Shown: one piece after another, positions 1 to 25,246 of the stretch
Layout of the letters: each line of letters begins with the position of its first letter
Numbering within the stretch: the stretch's first letter is position 1
Origin: Onchidella celtica
Taxonomy: Eukaryota; Mollusca; Gastropoda; Systellommatophora; Onchidiidae
NCBI GenBank assembly: GCA_963931925.1
Contig: OZ007582.1
Coordinates: forward strand, 23,273,224-23,337,223
Length of the DNA: 64,000 bases
Direction: 5' to 3'
Notes under the pieces: model-generated
Told to the model about the DNA's origin: nothing
Databases searched by the model: none
The model's input: only the letters and a program-made list of their open reading frames with translations
Position numbers and translations under genes: made by a program

Positions 1-379
1 GCCCAGAAGCCATGGGTTGAGTTGGCTTCCAAAGGAAACCATTACAGGAATATTTCTGTTGAACACTTCAAGAAAAATGTCCAGCTATGTAGGCTGACAA
101 TTGATTGTTAGGAGGAATTTGAATTAATTTTTTAAAAATACTTATAGCCATGAGTCTCCAAGAAGTTAAAAAACTGGCAAACATTTGAATTCAAAATTAA
201 GAGCGCTCAACTCAAATTTAGTGAAATCATTTTAATTTGACCATTCAATTATTTTCTCTATCAAATCACTAAATCTAAGCCAATAAATAAAGTACCCCAA
301 AAAACTTTTTATTAAAACTGAAACAGAAACCAAACTTTAAATGAAACTACATGCAACCAGTGAGGAATTATTTGTACAG

Positions 380-385
380 TTTATT
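380..385 (-). promoter_or_regulatory. Candidate CDK2 poly(A) signal
   Basis: AATAAA on the minus strand 141 nt past the CDK2 stop, followed by AT-rich sequence. A second AATAAA-like site lies near 309-314. Which is used cannot be told from sequence. Confidence 0.45.
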
Positions 386-525
386 ACAAAGGGATCAGAT
401 CTTGGGGGCTACAGTGACATTATTTAAATAAAACTTTTCACAGTGGACTAAAAGAAACCGTATTTACAGACAGACTAGAATCATAATCATATATACAGCT
501 CGTCGCTTCTGGCACAAAACTGTTA

Positions 526-15447
<14,922 letters not shown>

Positions 15448-15555
15448 TCGGAATCTTGATGTTTGATCTGTAAAAGTAGCCAGTTTAGGGGATGTTCTTG
15501 CACATTGACCAAGGGCCGACACAATGTTCAGCGAAAGTCTTGACAACGCCGAAGC

Positions 15556-15563
15556 TTCCCGCG
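15556..15563. promoter_or_regulatory. E2F-like site upstream of CDK2
   Basis: TTCCCGCG, close to the E2F consensus TTTSSCGC, 109 bp upstream of the CDK2 ATG. This suits a cell-cycle gene, but a single 8-mer is weak evidence. No TATA box was seen near it. Confidence 0.3.
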
Positions 15564-15663
15564 TTGACAGCACCGGACTGAAAATGCCCGAATGCCAATT
15601 GGACAATATTACTGCGGTTTGGGTTGAAAGGTGAGAGGTCAAGAAGTCTTGTTTACAAATATG

Positions 15664-17216
15664 GCCATGTGACCGCAGGAAGCATCAGTGCCATCATTGA
15701 CTAGAGTGTCGCTTCATTCAATGTGCGTGATCTCGAGCGCCCTGGCACTACATTCAATGATAAATTTGATTTACGAAACAATTGATAATAGCACAGTTTT
15801 AGGGCATTGCTGTCTTATTTTATCACGCTTCTTAAACCTACGGAAGAGATTTTATCTTGCTTGAACACAGCACGAATTAAATCACGACTGCTGTTGACAA
15901 TCTTCCAATAAACAATGCACACACATATATTCATAAAGATTAAAAAGAAGCCATTGGTAGAGATTTTCAGATTTAATGTCCACACATGTATTTTATAACA
16001 CAGTATGCCTCTGAAACCGAGTTAAGACTTAAGTAGGAACATTATAAACAAACCAAACATGCTACACACAAAGAAGGCTGGGTATAGCTATACTGTATTC
16101 GAGGATCTCTTGACTTGTGGTGTATCTGCCGCCAGGTGTGGTTATTATAAAAAACAAACCCCGGTTGGGGGTAGGGGGGGTGAATGAGGACTGTATTAAA
16201 ATGGCTACTAGTTTTGCAGTCAAACTGGATTGGATTTTGCGCTTTCACACGGTACCTGGCAACACTTTTTTAGCTCTGTGACAATTCTGTTGTTGGCTGC
16301 ATTATGAACACATACATGTAATTAGATTAGATCCAAACTAGTGGTTGGCGTGTGTGATGTCATGAAACCCATATGTCAGGAATCTTCTTTGTTTTTGATC
16401 TTTCAGGATTTATTTTCCTTTTTTTTTTCTTTTTCTTCATCAGCCTGTGCAACGACCGCGTTCCCTCTTTCTGCTAGTCTGCCGTGCGTCTCGTCTAAAA
16501 AAACAACACGATTGTTTGGCTGTTATGAATATATTATATTGATATTAATGAGAACCACATTAATGTATAATACATGTGTGCATATTTTGAAATTTAAAAA
16601 AGAAAATGAAAGCAGTAACTTTACTCGGTCACCTCACGGTATCCTATTTTTATCGTACATGTAATAATCCTGAACATAGATAATGGAGTCTAACTAGCAT
16701 TAGACTTAGACTATAATCTAATTGTTATTATATGGTGAAATGTACGCCTGTCTGTGATACCCTGCAAGAAACATTTTCTCTTGAGCTCCGTTTACAGCAA
16801 TATCCATTCTTTTTTTATGCACGGACATACGCGCGCACACACGTGCCTTCTGCTGTCATGGCATTCGTTTTGCCATAGCTGAAACACTCTTCTTCAGTCG
16901 GTTTGTCCAACTGTTTCCCGATAATTCCGTCGGTCTGTCTGTCTGTTCATCCATCTTGCTGCTTGTCCGCGTATCGGGCAAATCAGTCGTTCGCATGGTT
17001 TGTCAGATGGTGAGATACATGTACATGTGTATTGGAGGAACGAGGCTCTGTGGGTTTGTGTAGTGGGTTCTAGTATTTCTAACGCGGGTATTACACGTGT
17101 ACGGACAAATTTTGGCCTCCAGCCGGTCGTAAAGACTGGTTTGCTATTACACACAACGATAAAACTGAATGAGATCCGGATCGCACGAGCACACACACAC
17201 AAAATAGTCTACACAT
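15664..17216. other. Intergenic, upstream of CDK2
   Basis: AT-rich with small purine/pyrimidine and CA runs. No exon, RNA gene or element with clear ends was recognised. The overlapping ORFs around 16894-17236 look like chance. Confidence 0.4.
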
Positions 17217-17410
17217 TGGAAATCCCATCACGATAGAGCCGTGATTGCTGATAGAACACTACCGGTGTAGCAGGCCAGATTATACCCCCGCCAGACTATA
17301 CCCGGGGTTAAACTGGAAATCCCATCACGATAGAGCCGTGATTGCTGATAGAACACTACCGGTGTAGCAGGCCAGATTATACCCCCGCCAGACTATACCC
17401 GGGGTTAAAC
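17217..17410. repeat. Tandem duplication, 2 x 97 bp
   Basis: Two apparently identical 97 bp units (17217-17313, 17314-17410), each containing CCAGATTATACCCCC and CCAGACTATACCC motifs. Identity implies a recent duplication or an assembly artefact. The motifs continue into the palindrome and the 17508 repeat, so this looks like the terminal array of that family. Confidence 0.85.
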
Positions 17411-17461
17411 TGGCCTAGCCCAGAATATACCCCGGGGTATATTCTGGGCTAGGCCAGTTTA
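17406..17461. repeat. Perfect 56 bp palindrome
   Basis: Left arm 17406-17433 (TAAACTGGCCTAGCCC to ATACCCC) is the exact reverse complement of 17434-17461, with no spacer. More CCAGACTATACCCC copies and a run of about 14 C follow up to 17530. It could extrude a cruciform. Confidence 0.9.
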
Positions 17462-17507
17462 TACCCTGGGGTATACTTTGGGCTAGGCCAGACTATACCC
17501 CCCCCCC

Positions 17508-18605
17508 CCCCAGTCCAGATTATACCCCCAACTTTTTTTTTAAAAACAAGTCAACACCACAGTTTATTTCAACTTTAGTTTAAATTGTTCATTATCACTG
17601 TCATCAGGTATCATATTGAAGCATTCATTCTTGACTCTTGTAAATTATGATACATTTAAGAGGAAATAAACATGCAGTAAAAAGCATTGATATACAAAAG
17701 GTTTGAAAATCCATTCAAATTGATATGATTAGACTTGTTTACTTGTGTCCGTTGGTATTATTATTGTTGTTGTTGTTTTTTTATAATTAGTTGTCCATGA
17801 GTTAAACATATATTGTTTTTGTTGTTGTTTTTTGTTTGGCACCACTGACATAATTTTTAGTGGCAAGTTATGAAATACCTGTAATTATAAGACTCATAAG
17901 TGTAAAGTCATCTGAATTTTATTTTAATTTTTGAAAATCAGAAATGTGCTTGATATGTCAGAACAATTAGATCTATATATAAAGTTATAATAATGCAGAG
18001 AGAAAAGGCCGGGAAAGAACACACAGAGAAAACCACAACAACATTTTAATAACCCAACTGACAGATTGTGCAATTCCACCATCCAGCAGACATTAAATGC
18101 TTCACACGAAACTAAATACCTACTAAAATTTTTTCACATCATAAACTTAACCTGTCCTGATCCACTTGAGACGGTACAGAATGCTAACCAGTAATATTCA
18201 GTAATAAAAATAAGAACACAAAATCATCTTATTTACTCTTGAAAATAAAAAGAATATAATCAATATCAGAATCATCATCATCATCATCTTGGAATATTAT
18301 TATAAAGATAAGAGGGAATGTAAAAATGACCTACACATCATTCTAGAATCGATAAGCAGCAAAGTGTGTATACCAACTACATGTATATTTTAAAAATGTG
18401 TTAAATCTTTTCAACTATTTACTTAGAACTGGACAGAAAGCTTTAGTAAACAAGCTTTGATAGTCGTGAAAACTGACAGATTAAATCAACTGAGCCAACA
18501 GTGCATTGTAGAAAGTAATAACAGTATGTTACGGCAAAAAATTCGATGGATCATGTTGCGTTAATGTTTCTTGTAAGTAAATTCTTTGATAGCTTATGTA
18601 GAAAG
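17508..18605 (+). repeat. Repeat Z, copy 1 (hosts the gypsy insertion)
   Basis: About 1.1 kb starting AGTCCAGATTATACCCCC. Its first part matches 23712-24120 in the same orientation and most of it matches 24315-25175 in reverse. Copies are clearly diverged, with shared blocks such as CACCACAGTTTATTTCAA and GATGATGATGATTCT (reverse). The gypsy 3' LTR begins directly after GCTTATGTAGAAAG at 18605. No coding potential, so probably a non-autonomous DNA element. Confidence 0.65.
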
Positions 18606-19354
18606 TGTTTGGGTTCGTATTGTATTGATTTAGTGAACCAGACCATCAGGTACAAGACAATGTTAATTCAACACAACAGACTCCACGTGTAGCCATTTCA
18701 TAACTTCCTGTATTCTCTTCTGTCGCTCTTTTACAATGAAGTCACAGACAGTCATATTAATAATAATCTAGAGTAAGTCTAAAATCCTAAACAATGTATT
18801 TAATATGATACCAGAACATCTCCCTTCTTTTAGAGATTTAAAAGATTTTAAATTAAAGTGTCCTTTCAACTTATGTTGTAATAGTCCAACTTATGTTTCC
18901 ATCAACGTTCTTTGGGGTGAATTTTAGTTTTGTAAATTTTCGGGTAAGTCCATAAATATTGTTTTTGTTCTGGAAGTAAAAACTATCTACTAATGTAATA
19001 TTCCATACACACACACTTTCGTTCCATTAACTAATTTATGAACTAACAATTAAGTTAATGTAAAAGTACTAAAAGTCATGATCAACTTAATTGTCCTTGA
19101 TTTCTGGATATGTCATGCCATATCACAATGGATAGTTGCTTGAAATTAGTGATTTAATTATTATGTCGTTAAATATCAACAGTAAATTGTTCAAACACTT
19201 GACATGTTAACTGAACTTAAAACTAAAATGAACAGTAACTTAAACTAAGTAAGTATGAACTACTGTATGAATAAGGTAGAGACTTCCTGCCTCTACATCA
19301 TGGGAGGGTATTATTATGACCCTTGCTTTATCCCATGATTACTATTACACAACA
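18606..19354 (-). repeat. Gypsy 3' LTR
   Basis: Minus strand begins TGTTGTGTAATAG and ends CCCAAACA (TG...CA). The inner boundary is inferred from the TG start just past the gag-pol stop and is less certain than the outer end, which the 5' LTR remnant confirms. Confidence 0.65.
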
Positions 19355-19384
19355 CTTCTAGCTTGGATTGAAGATGGAAGATGA

Positions 19385-22300
19385 CTAGTTCGACCTTCTC
19401 ATCTCTTCCTCCCTGAATCTGGCTGGCTTGTTAGCAACATAGCCTCGAGCCATACGAGTGACAGGTCTATTTGTAGACACTGTTTCTGGAGGGGATTTGA
19501 CGACTCTAGAATTTGAACTAGGTGTTGCAGGAATATCTTGGGTTTGTTCGTTATCTTGCAGCACATCATCTGGAGGATCTGGGCTTGGATCTTGATCAGG
19601 AAACGAAGACGGTACTGCTTGAAGGTGTTTCCGGTTTCTGCGCAGCACCCGGTCAGGTGTTTTCACCAAATATGTTCGGTGATCTGGATTTGTTGCAATG
19701 ACAGTTCCTGGTCCGGTCCACTTGTTTTCTTCATCTGTCTTGAGAAGAACTTTCTGTCCAGACTCCAGTTGTTTCAGTTGTCTTGCGCCATGTCTGTTGT
19801 CGTAATTCCTTTTGTATCTTGTTTTCGTTTCTTTTGCTCTGTCTTGGATGTCTTGGTTGTTGACTTGTCGAGGGTAAAGGTTCCTCGGCAATGTGGGAAC
19901 TTTTGTTCTCAGTTGTCGTCCCATCAGGGCGACTGCTGGGCTCACTCCAGTCGTTGAGAGAATTGTGTTTCTGTAGTTCATCAGAGCTACCTCTAATGAA
20001 TTCTGTTTCAAAAGTTTCTTTGCAACCTTCACAGCACTTTCGGCTTGTCCGTTGGACTGAGGAAAGTGTGGACTACTGGTCACATGTTGAAAGTCAAAGT
20101 CTTTAGCAAAGAGTTTGAATTCTCTGCACTGAAATTGTGGTCCATTGTCACTAGCCAGAGTTTCACAAATTCCGTGAGTTGCAAAAATGTTTGTTAGCTT
20201 CTGGATGATAGCTTGAGATGTTGTAGAATTCAGTTTTACTACTTCGATCCATTTTGAGTAGTAATCGACTACGACTAAGTATTCATTTTTCCCATGTGTA
20301 GCGAGATCTACTGCAATTTTCTGCCATGGCCTCTCAGGTAGGTCAGTTGGTATTAATGGTTCATTCCGCTGAGAGGGTCTATTTTCTCTGCAGGAGAGAC
20401 AGTTCTGAATCATGTTCTTGATATCTCTCGTGATGCCGGGCCACCACACGGATGCGTCAGCATTCTGTCTGCACTTTTCGATTCCTTGGTGAGTCTCATG
20501 TAGTTTAGAGAGAATGTAATCTCTTTGAGAATGAGGGACTACTATTCGGTTGTTGAAAACTAACAATCCATTCACAATAGACAGTTCTCCTTGCACTTGT
20601 TGAAAATTTTGTAGTGTTTTAGGTACCTCTTTTGGCCAGCCATCCATCACAAAATGCATCACTTTCTGTATGTCTGTATCTTTCTTGCTTTCTTCCCTCA
20701 GATTTTCTAATCGTGAAGCAGTGACGGGCCAAAAGCTTTCCAGAGATTCCACATAAGCCTCTACATTCTGTCCTGTTTCTTTATCTTGAGTTGTATGGTA
20801 ATTCATTGGACTTCTAGAGAGAGCATCAGCAATGACGAGCTCTTTCCCTGGCACATGAATGACATTGTAGTTGAATCTTAAAAGTCTCATCAGTAGTCTT
20901 TGGCATCTGGCAGGGCATTTATCTAAATCTTTTTTCTTCATCAATGGAACCAATGGTTTATGGTCTGTTTGTAATTCAAAGTTATCAAGACCAATTAGGT
21001 ATTTTCCAAATTTTTCACATGCATAGACCGAAGCCAAACATTCTTTCTCTATTTGGGCATAACCTTTTTCTGTTTCTGTCAATGTTCTAGATGCAAATGC
21101 TATGGGCTGAAGTTTGCTTCCTTTCATCTGTATTAACACTGCTCCCAACCCAAAACTGCTGCTGTCTGCACTGACAATTGTTTCACAGTTAATGTCAAAG
21201 AATCCCAAGGTTGTAGCTTCTGCTATTTTCTTCTTTGCAAGGTTGAATGCATTTTTCTGCTCTGCTCCCCACTGATATTTTTCTGACTTTTTCATCAAAT
21301 CAGTCAAAGGTTTCAAAATTGTAGCTAGTGATGGAACAAATTTACTCATGTAATTGAGTAACCCACACACAGTGCGTAGCTCTGTCAATGATGTTGGCGG
21401 CTGTAGTTTCTGTATGGCCTCCACCTTTTCAGGATTTGGTTTTATTCCCTCCTTGTTTATGAGATGTCCAAAGTATTTCACCTCTTTCTGTCTGAAACAA
21501 CATTTTTCTTTATTTAATTTCAGTCCTGATTGTTCTATTCTCTCCAAAACAGCTTCTAGTTTTCTGTCGTGATCCTCTATGTCTTTCCCATAGATGATGG
21601 TATCATCCATAATGACTTCACAACCTGGCAGGCCTTTTAAAGTCTCTTTCATTTTTGATTGGAATACTTCAGGACCTAATGATATTCCCATGGGTACTCT
21701 CTGGAAACAGTATTTTCCAAACGGTGTGATGAAAGTTGTGAGCATGCTGCTGTCTTCCTCGAGGGGAATTTGGAAGAAACCAGAGGTTGCGTCTAGTGTA
21801 GAAAAGACTGTTGCGCCATTGAATTTGGGAGCGATATCCTCTAAGTTTGGAAGCATGCAGTAGTTTCTTTTCACTGAAAGATTTAACTTCTTGAAATCCA
21901 CACAGATCCGAACTTGCTTGTTTGGTTTTACTACTGGGACCATTGGGGCACACCATTCTGTAGGTTCATTAACTTTTCTTATTACCCCATTTCTTTCCAT
22001 CCTTTCCAGTTCTTCTTTTACTTTACTTTCTAAAGGGAATGGTACTCTTCTTGCTGTTGCAACATTATATGGTTCAGCATCTTTGTTTAATGTTATTTTT
22101 ACTGGTTCAGTTTTCAACAGTCCGGCAGCACCAAAAACTTGTTTTCTTAGTTCAGGTTTTAATTTTTCTGTGCGTTCTATGTCTTCTATGTGCCTGATTA
22201 AGCCTAGAGCTTCGGCCACATTTCTGCTGAGTAAATTGCTACCTTCTTTGTTGTTTAAGACCACAACTCTGAATTCAAAGGTCTTTTCCTTTCTCTTTGT

Positions 22301-23371
22301 CTTCGCTGTGAACTCTCCTTTCACTTGAATATTTCCTCCTGGTGAGGTTAGATTCAGTTTACATTGATGCAATGTCGGTTTGGTTCTCAACCTTTGAAAT
22401 GTTTTCTGAGTAATACAAGTAATGTCAGCTCCTGTGTCCACTTTGAAAGGAACATTTGTATTCTGAATGTTGAGCATCGTGCTCCATGGTGGAGATTTGT
22501 CTGAAATGACTGTATCTATTGAAAATGTTTGTTCAAATTCTTCAGTCACCTCTCTAATGTTTGACCTGCACATTTTGGCAAAATGATTTGCTTTATGACA
22601 CTTGTGGCAGGTTCTCCCTTTTGCTGGGCATTGGTCACGTGGGTGACCTTTCCCACACCTGCGACAATTTTGATACTGAACACTGGTAGGTCTGTGATGA
22701 TTATGATTATAAGGTTTCTTATGTGGTTTGTGACCTTGTTGTGGTGCTGTTGCCCCTTTGTAATGCTTTTCATTCTTTTTAAATCCACCTGATTTTACTC
22801 TACTCATCTGAGTTTGCTGTGGCTGTGCTGTGTTATTTGTCAGCTTTTTTAAGAATTCTTCAGTCATTTCCAGACTTCTCGCGAACTGTAACAATCCTGC
22901 TACGTCAAGCGTTGATGTAGTGAGTCCTTTTTCTCTCACTTTCTTCGATGAGCAACCTGATATGAGTTGCGATTTTATTTCATCCTCCGCATTCGGAAAA
23001 TTGCACTGAGACGCAAGTTGGCGGAGTTCGGAGTAAAAATCGTCAATTCGTTGAAATTCTTTCTGCCGCTTGTGTCTGAATTCATATTTCAGGATCTCCA
23101 AATTTGATCTTGGATTAAAATGATCTGTTAGAGCTTTAATGAGGTCCTTATAAGATTCATCTGAGGCTTGTATGGTATTGATAGTGGGTAATGATTCTGC
23201 AATATCATTTAGATCTGGACCACCATAAGTGAGGGTAAGAGCGTATCTTCGTTTGCTGCTAGCTATCTCGTATCCATCAAAGATGTGCTCCAGCCTGCGG
23301 ACCCATCTAGGCCATCGAACTGCGGCACCTTCAGTGTGGCAATCGAATTGTTCATACGGTGGGAGATTCAT
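19385..23371 (-). CDS. Gag-Pol polyprotein of gypsy element
   Basis: Single uninterrupted frame of 1328 residues from ATG 23371. Gag-like region 1-230; two CCHC knuckles (about 236-268); aspartic protease with DTGA (312-315); reverse transcriptase with LDATSGFFQIPL (about 526) and active site IMDD (587-590); RNase H with SADSS (734) and TDHKPL (802); integrase with HHCC finger (H958, H961, C991, C994) and a DD35E core at D1022, D1075 and E1111. Gag and Pol share one frame. The RT and RNase H style resembles Mag/K02A2.6-like gypsies, a judgement by eye. All catalytic motifs look intact, implying recent activity, but the 5' LTR is gone. Confidence 0.95.
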   Translation of the reverse strand: MNLPPYEQFDCHTEGAAVRWPRWVRRLEHIFDGYEIASSKRRYALTLTYGGPDLNDIAESLPTINTIQASDESYKDLIKALTDHFNPRSNLEILKYEFRHKRQKEFQRIDDFYSELRQLASQCNFPNAEDEIKSQLISGCSSKKVREKGLTTSTLDVAGLLQFARSLEMTEEFLKKLTNNTAQPQQTQMSRVKSGGFKKNEKHYKGATAPQQGHKPHKKPYNHNHHRPTSVQYQNCRRCGKGHPRDQCPAKGRTCHKCHKANHFAKMCRSNIREVTEEFEQTFSIDTVISDKSPPWSTMLNIQNTNVPFKVDTGADITCITQKTFQRLRTKPTLHQCKLNLTSPGGNIQVKGEFTAKTKRKEKTFEFRVVVLNNKEGSNLLSRNVAEALGLIRHIEDIERTEKLKPELRKQVFGAAGLLKTEPVKITLNKDAEPYNVATARRVPFPLESKVKEELERMERNGVIRKVNEPTEWCAPMVPVVKPNKQVRICVDFKKLNLSVKRNYCMLPNLEDIAPKFNGATVFSTLDATSGFFQIPLEEDSSMLTTFITPFGKYCFQRVPMGISLGPEVFQSKMKETLKGLPGCEVIMDDTIIYGKDIEDHDRKLEAVLERIEQSGLKLNKEKCCFRQKEVKYFGHLINKEGIKPNPEKVEAIQKLQPPTSLTELRTVCGLLNYMSKFVPSLATILKPLTDLMKKSEKYQWGAEQKNAFNLAKKKIAEATTLGFFDINCETIVSADSSSFGLGAVLIQMKGSKLQPIAFASRTLTETEKGYAQIEKECLASVYACEKFGKYLIGLDNFELQTDHKPLVPLMKKKDLDKCPARCQRLLMRLLRFNYNVIHVPGKELVIADALSRSPMNYHTTQDKETGQNVEAYVESLESFWPVTASRLENLREESKKDTDIQKVMHFVMDGWPKEVPKTLQNFQQVQGELSIVNGLLVFNNRIVVPHSQRDYILSKLHETHQGIEKCRQNADASVWWPGITRDIKNMIQNCLSCRENRPSQRNEPLIPTDLPERPWQKIAVDLATHGKNEYLVVVDYYSKWIEVVKLNSTTSQAIIQKLTNIFATHGICETLASDNGPQFQCREFKLFAKDFDFQHVTSSPHFPQSNGQAESAVKVAKKLLKQNSLEVALMNYRNTILSTTGVSPAVALMGRQLRTKVPTLPRNLYPRQVNNQDIQDRAKETKTRYKRNYDNRHGARQLKQLESGQKVLLKTDEENKWTGPGTVIATNPDHRTYLVKTPDRVLRRNRKHLQAVPSSFPDQDPSPDPPDDVLQDNEQTQDIPATPSSNSRVVKSPPETVSTNRPVTRMARGYVANKPARFREEEMRRSN

Positions 23372-23606
23372 GATGGACTCTGTGGTGTAGATCTAGTAGA
23401 TTTGGCTCAGGTCTGAACTCATAGACTCTGCACTGTGTCGATCTATTCTTGCTGTCAGGTCTGATCTCATAGACTCTGCTCTATCGATAATAGGTCTTGG
23501 TTCATGGGCTTGGCTTAGGGGCCTTTTTTTTTTTTTTTTTTTTCAGATACGTCTAGATTCTAGATCTGGTAATGCCAGCTACTTTAACTGACAACATGTT
23601 TGTCAG

Positions 23607-23624
23607 ATCCCACTTCTGACACCA
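23607..23624 (-). other. Primer binding site, tRNA-Leu type
   Basis: TGGTGTCAGAAGTGGGAT on the minus strand directly after the LTR's terminal CA. It is complementary to the 3' end expected of a tRNA-Leu (…CTGACACCA), which would prime minus-strand DNA synthesis. The giant-LTR element at 27798 has a very similar site. Confidence 0.8.
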
Positions 23625-23711
23625 TGTTTGGGTTCGTATTGTATTGATTTAGTGAAATAAAATTTTGAAACTTAATGTTGTATCCTTGAATATTTTCCTG
23701 AATATGGGAGT

Positions 23712-24120
23712 ATAATCTGGACTGGTGGAATATAGTTTGGCCTAAACACCACAGTTTATTTCAATCACAGTTTAATTCATTTTTTTTGTCACTGTCAACG
23801 GGCACCATAGTAATACATAGGGCCTACATACATTACATTCTTGACTTCCGTAGATCATAATAAAATTCAGAGGAAAAAACATGCATTATTATGTATTGAT
23901 ATGCTATTGGGTGAATATCCATTCAAACTGATATGATTCAACTTTAACCCTCATTTCACTCACGTTTGTTGTCAGGTTGTAGTTGTTTTTGTAGTTGGTT
24001 GCCCATGAGTAAAATTTGCACTGTATTGTTTGTTTGGCACTGACATACAATAAGTCACAATGGATGAAATAATTAACACACTCATAAAAATGAAGTCATT
24101 TTAGAGTATATATATTTGTG
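23712..24120 (+). repeat. Repeat Z, copy 2 (partial)
   Basis: Starts near GTATAATCTGGACTGG, then CACCACAGTTTATTTCAATC. Collinear with the first 400 bp of 17508-18605 but diverged. A long poly-T tract follows at about 24191-24214. Confidence 0.6.
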
Positions 24121-24190
24121 TGCGAATACACAGTTGTTAAATCCTCTGGCAAGGGACGTATCAAGCTTAGGAAGGTAAAGGCGGACAGTC

Positions 24191-24221
<31 letters not shown>

Positions 24222-24314
24222 ATTTAACTCGCTAGAGACATACCCTTATTCACTATAACACAGAAGTTCAATTTTTCAAATGCCTTGCAAACTAATCCAG
24301 TGTCTTAAACCATA

Positions 24315-24989
24315 AGGTACATAAAATGTATATCATTCTACAAATAAGCTATCAAAGAATAATATTCACTAACAAGAAATACTGTTAATGCAACATGATC
24401 CATTGAATTTTGCCTTAACATGCTATAGATCTAATTACTTTTTACAATGCACTACTTTTGTCTCAGTGTACTTACTCTGTCTGTCTACACAACTGTCAAA
24501 GCTATTTCACTAAAGCTTTCTGTCCAGTTCTACTTAAATAGCTGAAAAGATTTAACACATTTTATATATTTGATACACATATTGCTGCTTATAGATTCTA
24601 GAATGATTTGTAGGCCTACACTGCCGTTTTTACACTCTTATATCTTTGCATTATTCCAAGATGATGATGATGATTCTGGTATTGATATCTCTCTTTATTT
24701 TCAAGGATAAATAAGATGATTTCTTGTTCTTATTGTTATTATTGTATATTACTGGCTAGCATTCTGTAACGTTTCAAGTGGATCTGGGCAGGTGGAGTTC
24801 ATCAGGCGAAAAAATTTAGTGCCTATTTAGTTTTATTTGAAGTGGATGACGGAATTGCACATCTGTCAGTTGGGTTATTAATATGTTTTTATTATTTTTT
24901 TCTATGTGTGTTGTTTTCCAGCCTCTTCTCTCTGCATCATTGTAACAAAAAATACAATGCATGTTTTACTCATGGCCAACCAATTATCA

Positions 24990-25022
<33 letters not shown>

Positions 25023-25175
25023 CACGAGTGAAATTAATGCCGAAATCTAATCATATATCAGTGTGAATGGATACTCAACCCTTTTGTATATCAATGCACT
25101 TTAAATTAATGCATGTTTGTTCCCTCTGAAATGTATCATGATTAACAGGAGTCAAGAATGTATGTATGGTACCGG
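24315..25175 (-). repeat. Repeat Z, copy 3 (inverted)
   Basis: Reverse complement of much of 17600-18600. Shared blocks include AAGCTATCAAAGAATA, GCAACATGATCCAT, GCTTTCTGTCCAGTTCT and TCTAGAATGAT. With copy 2 it forms an inverted pair, suggesting one element with long inverted arms. Confidence 0.6.
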
Positions 25176-25246
25176 TACACCAATTTAAACTAAATGGGTA
25201 CTAAAATTCTAACCGGCTACTTTTTCCAGAAACGCTATAGTAGTTA

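Larger units (their letters stand above)
18606..23655 (-). mobile_element. Ty3/gypsy LTR retrotransposon with truncated 5' LTR
   Basis: Minus-strand order: 31 bp 5' LTR remnant (23655-23625), 18 nt primer site (23624-23607), leader with a poly-T tract on the plus strand (about 23523-23543), gag-pol ORF (23371-19385), short 3' spacer, then a 3' LTR of about 749 bp (19354-18606). The 31 bp TGTTTGGGTTCGTATTG... is shared by both LTR ends, after which 23656 onwards is unrelated. With the promoter LTR lost, the element should not transcribe itself despite its open frame. The flank at the 3' LTR is GAAAG, and no matching TSD can be tested. Confidence 0.92.

Noticed and set aside
21354..22328. Plus-strand ORFs opposite gag-pol
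   Set aside because: Antisense shadows of a long, motif-rich polyprotein frame.
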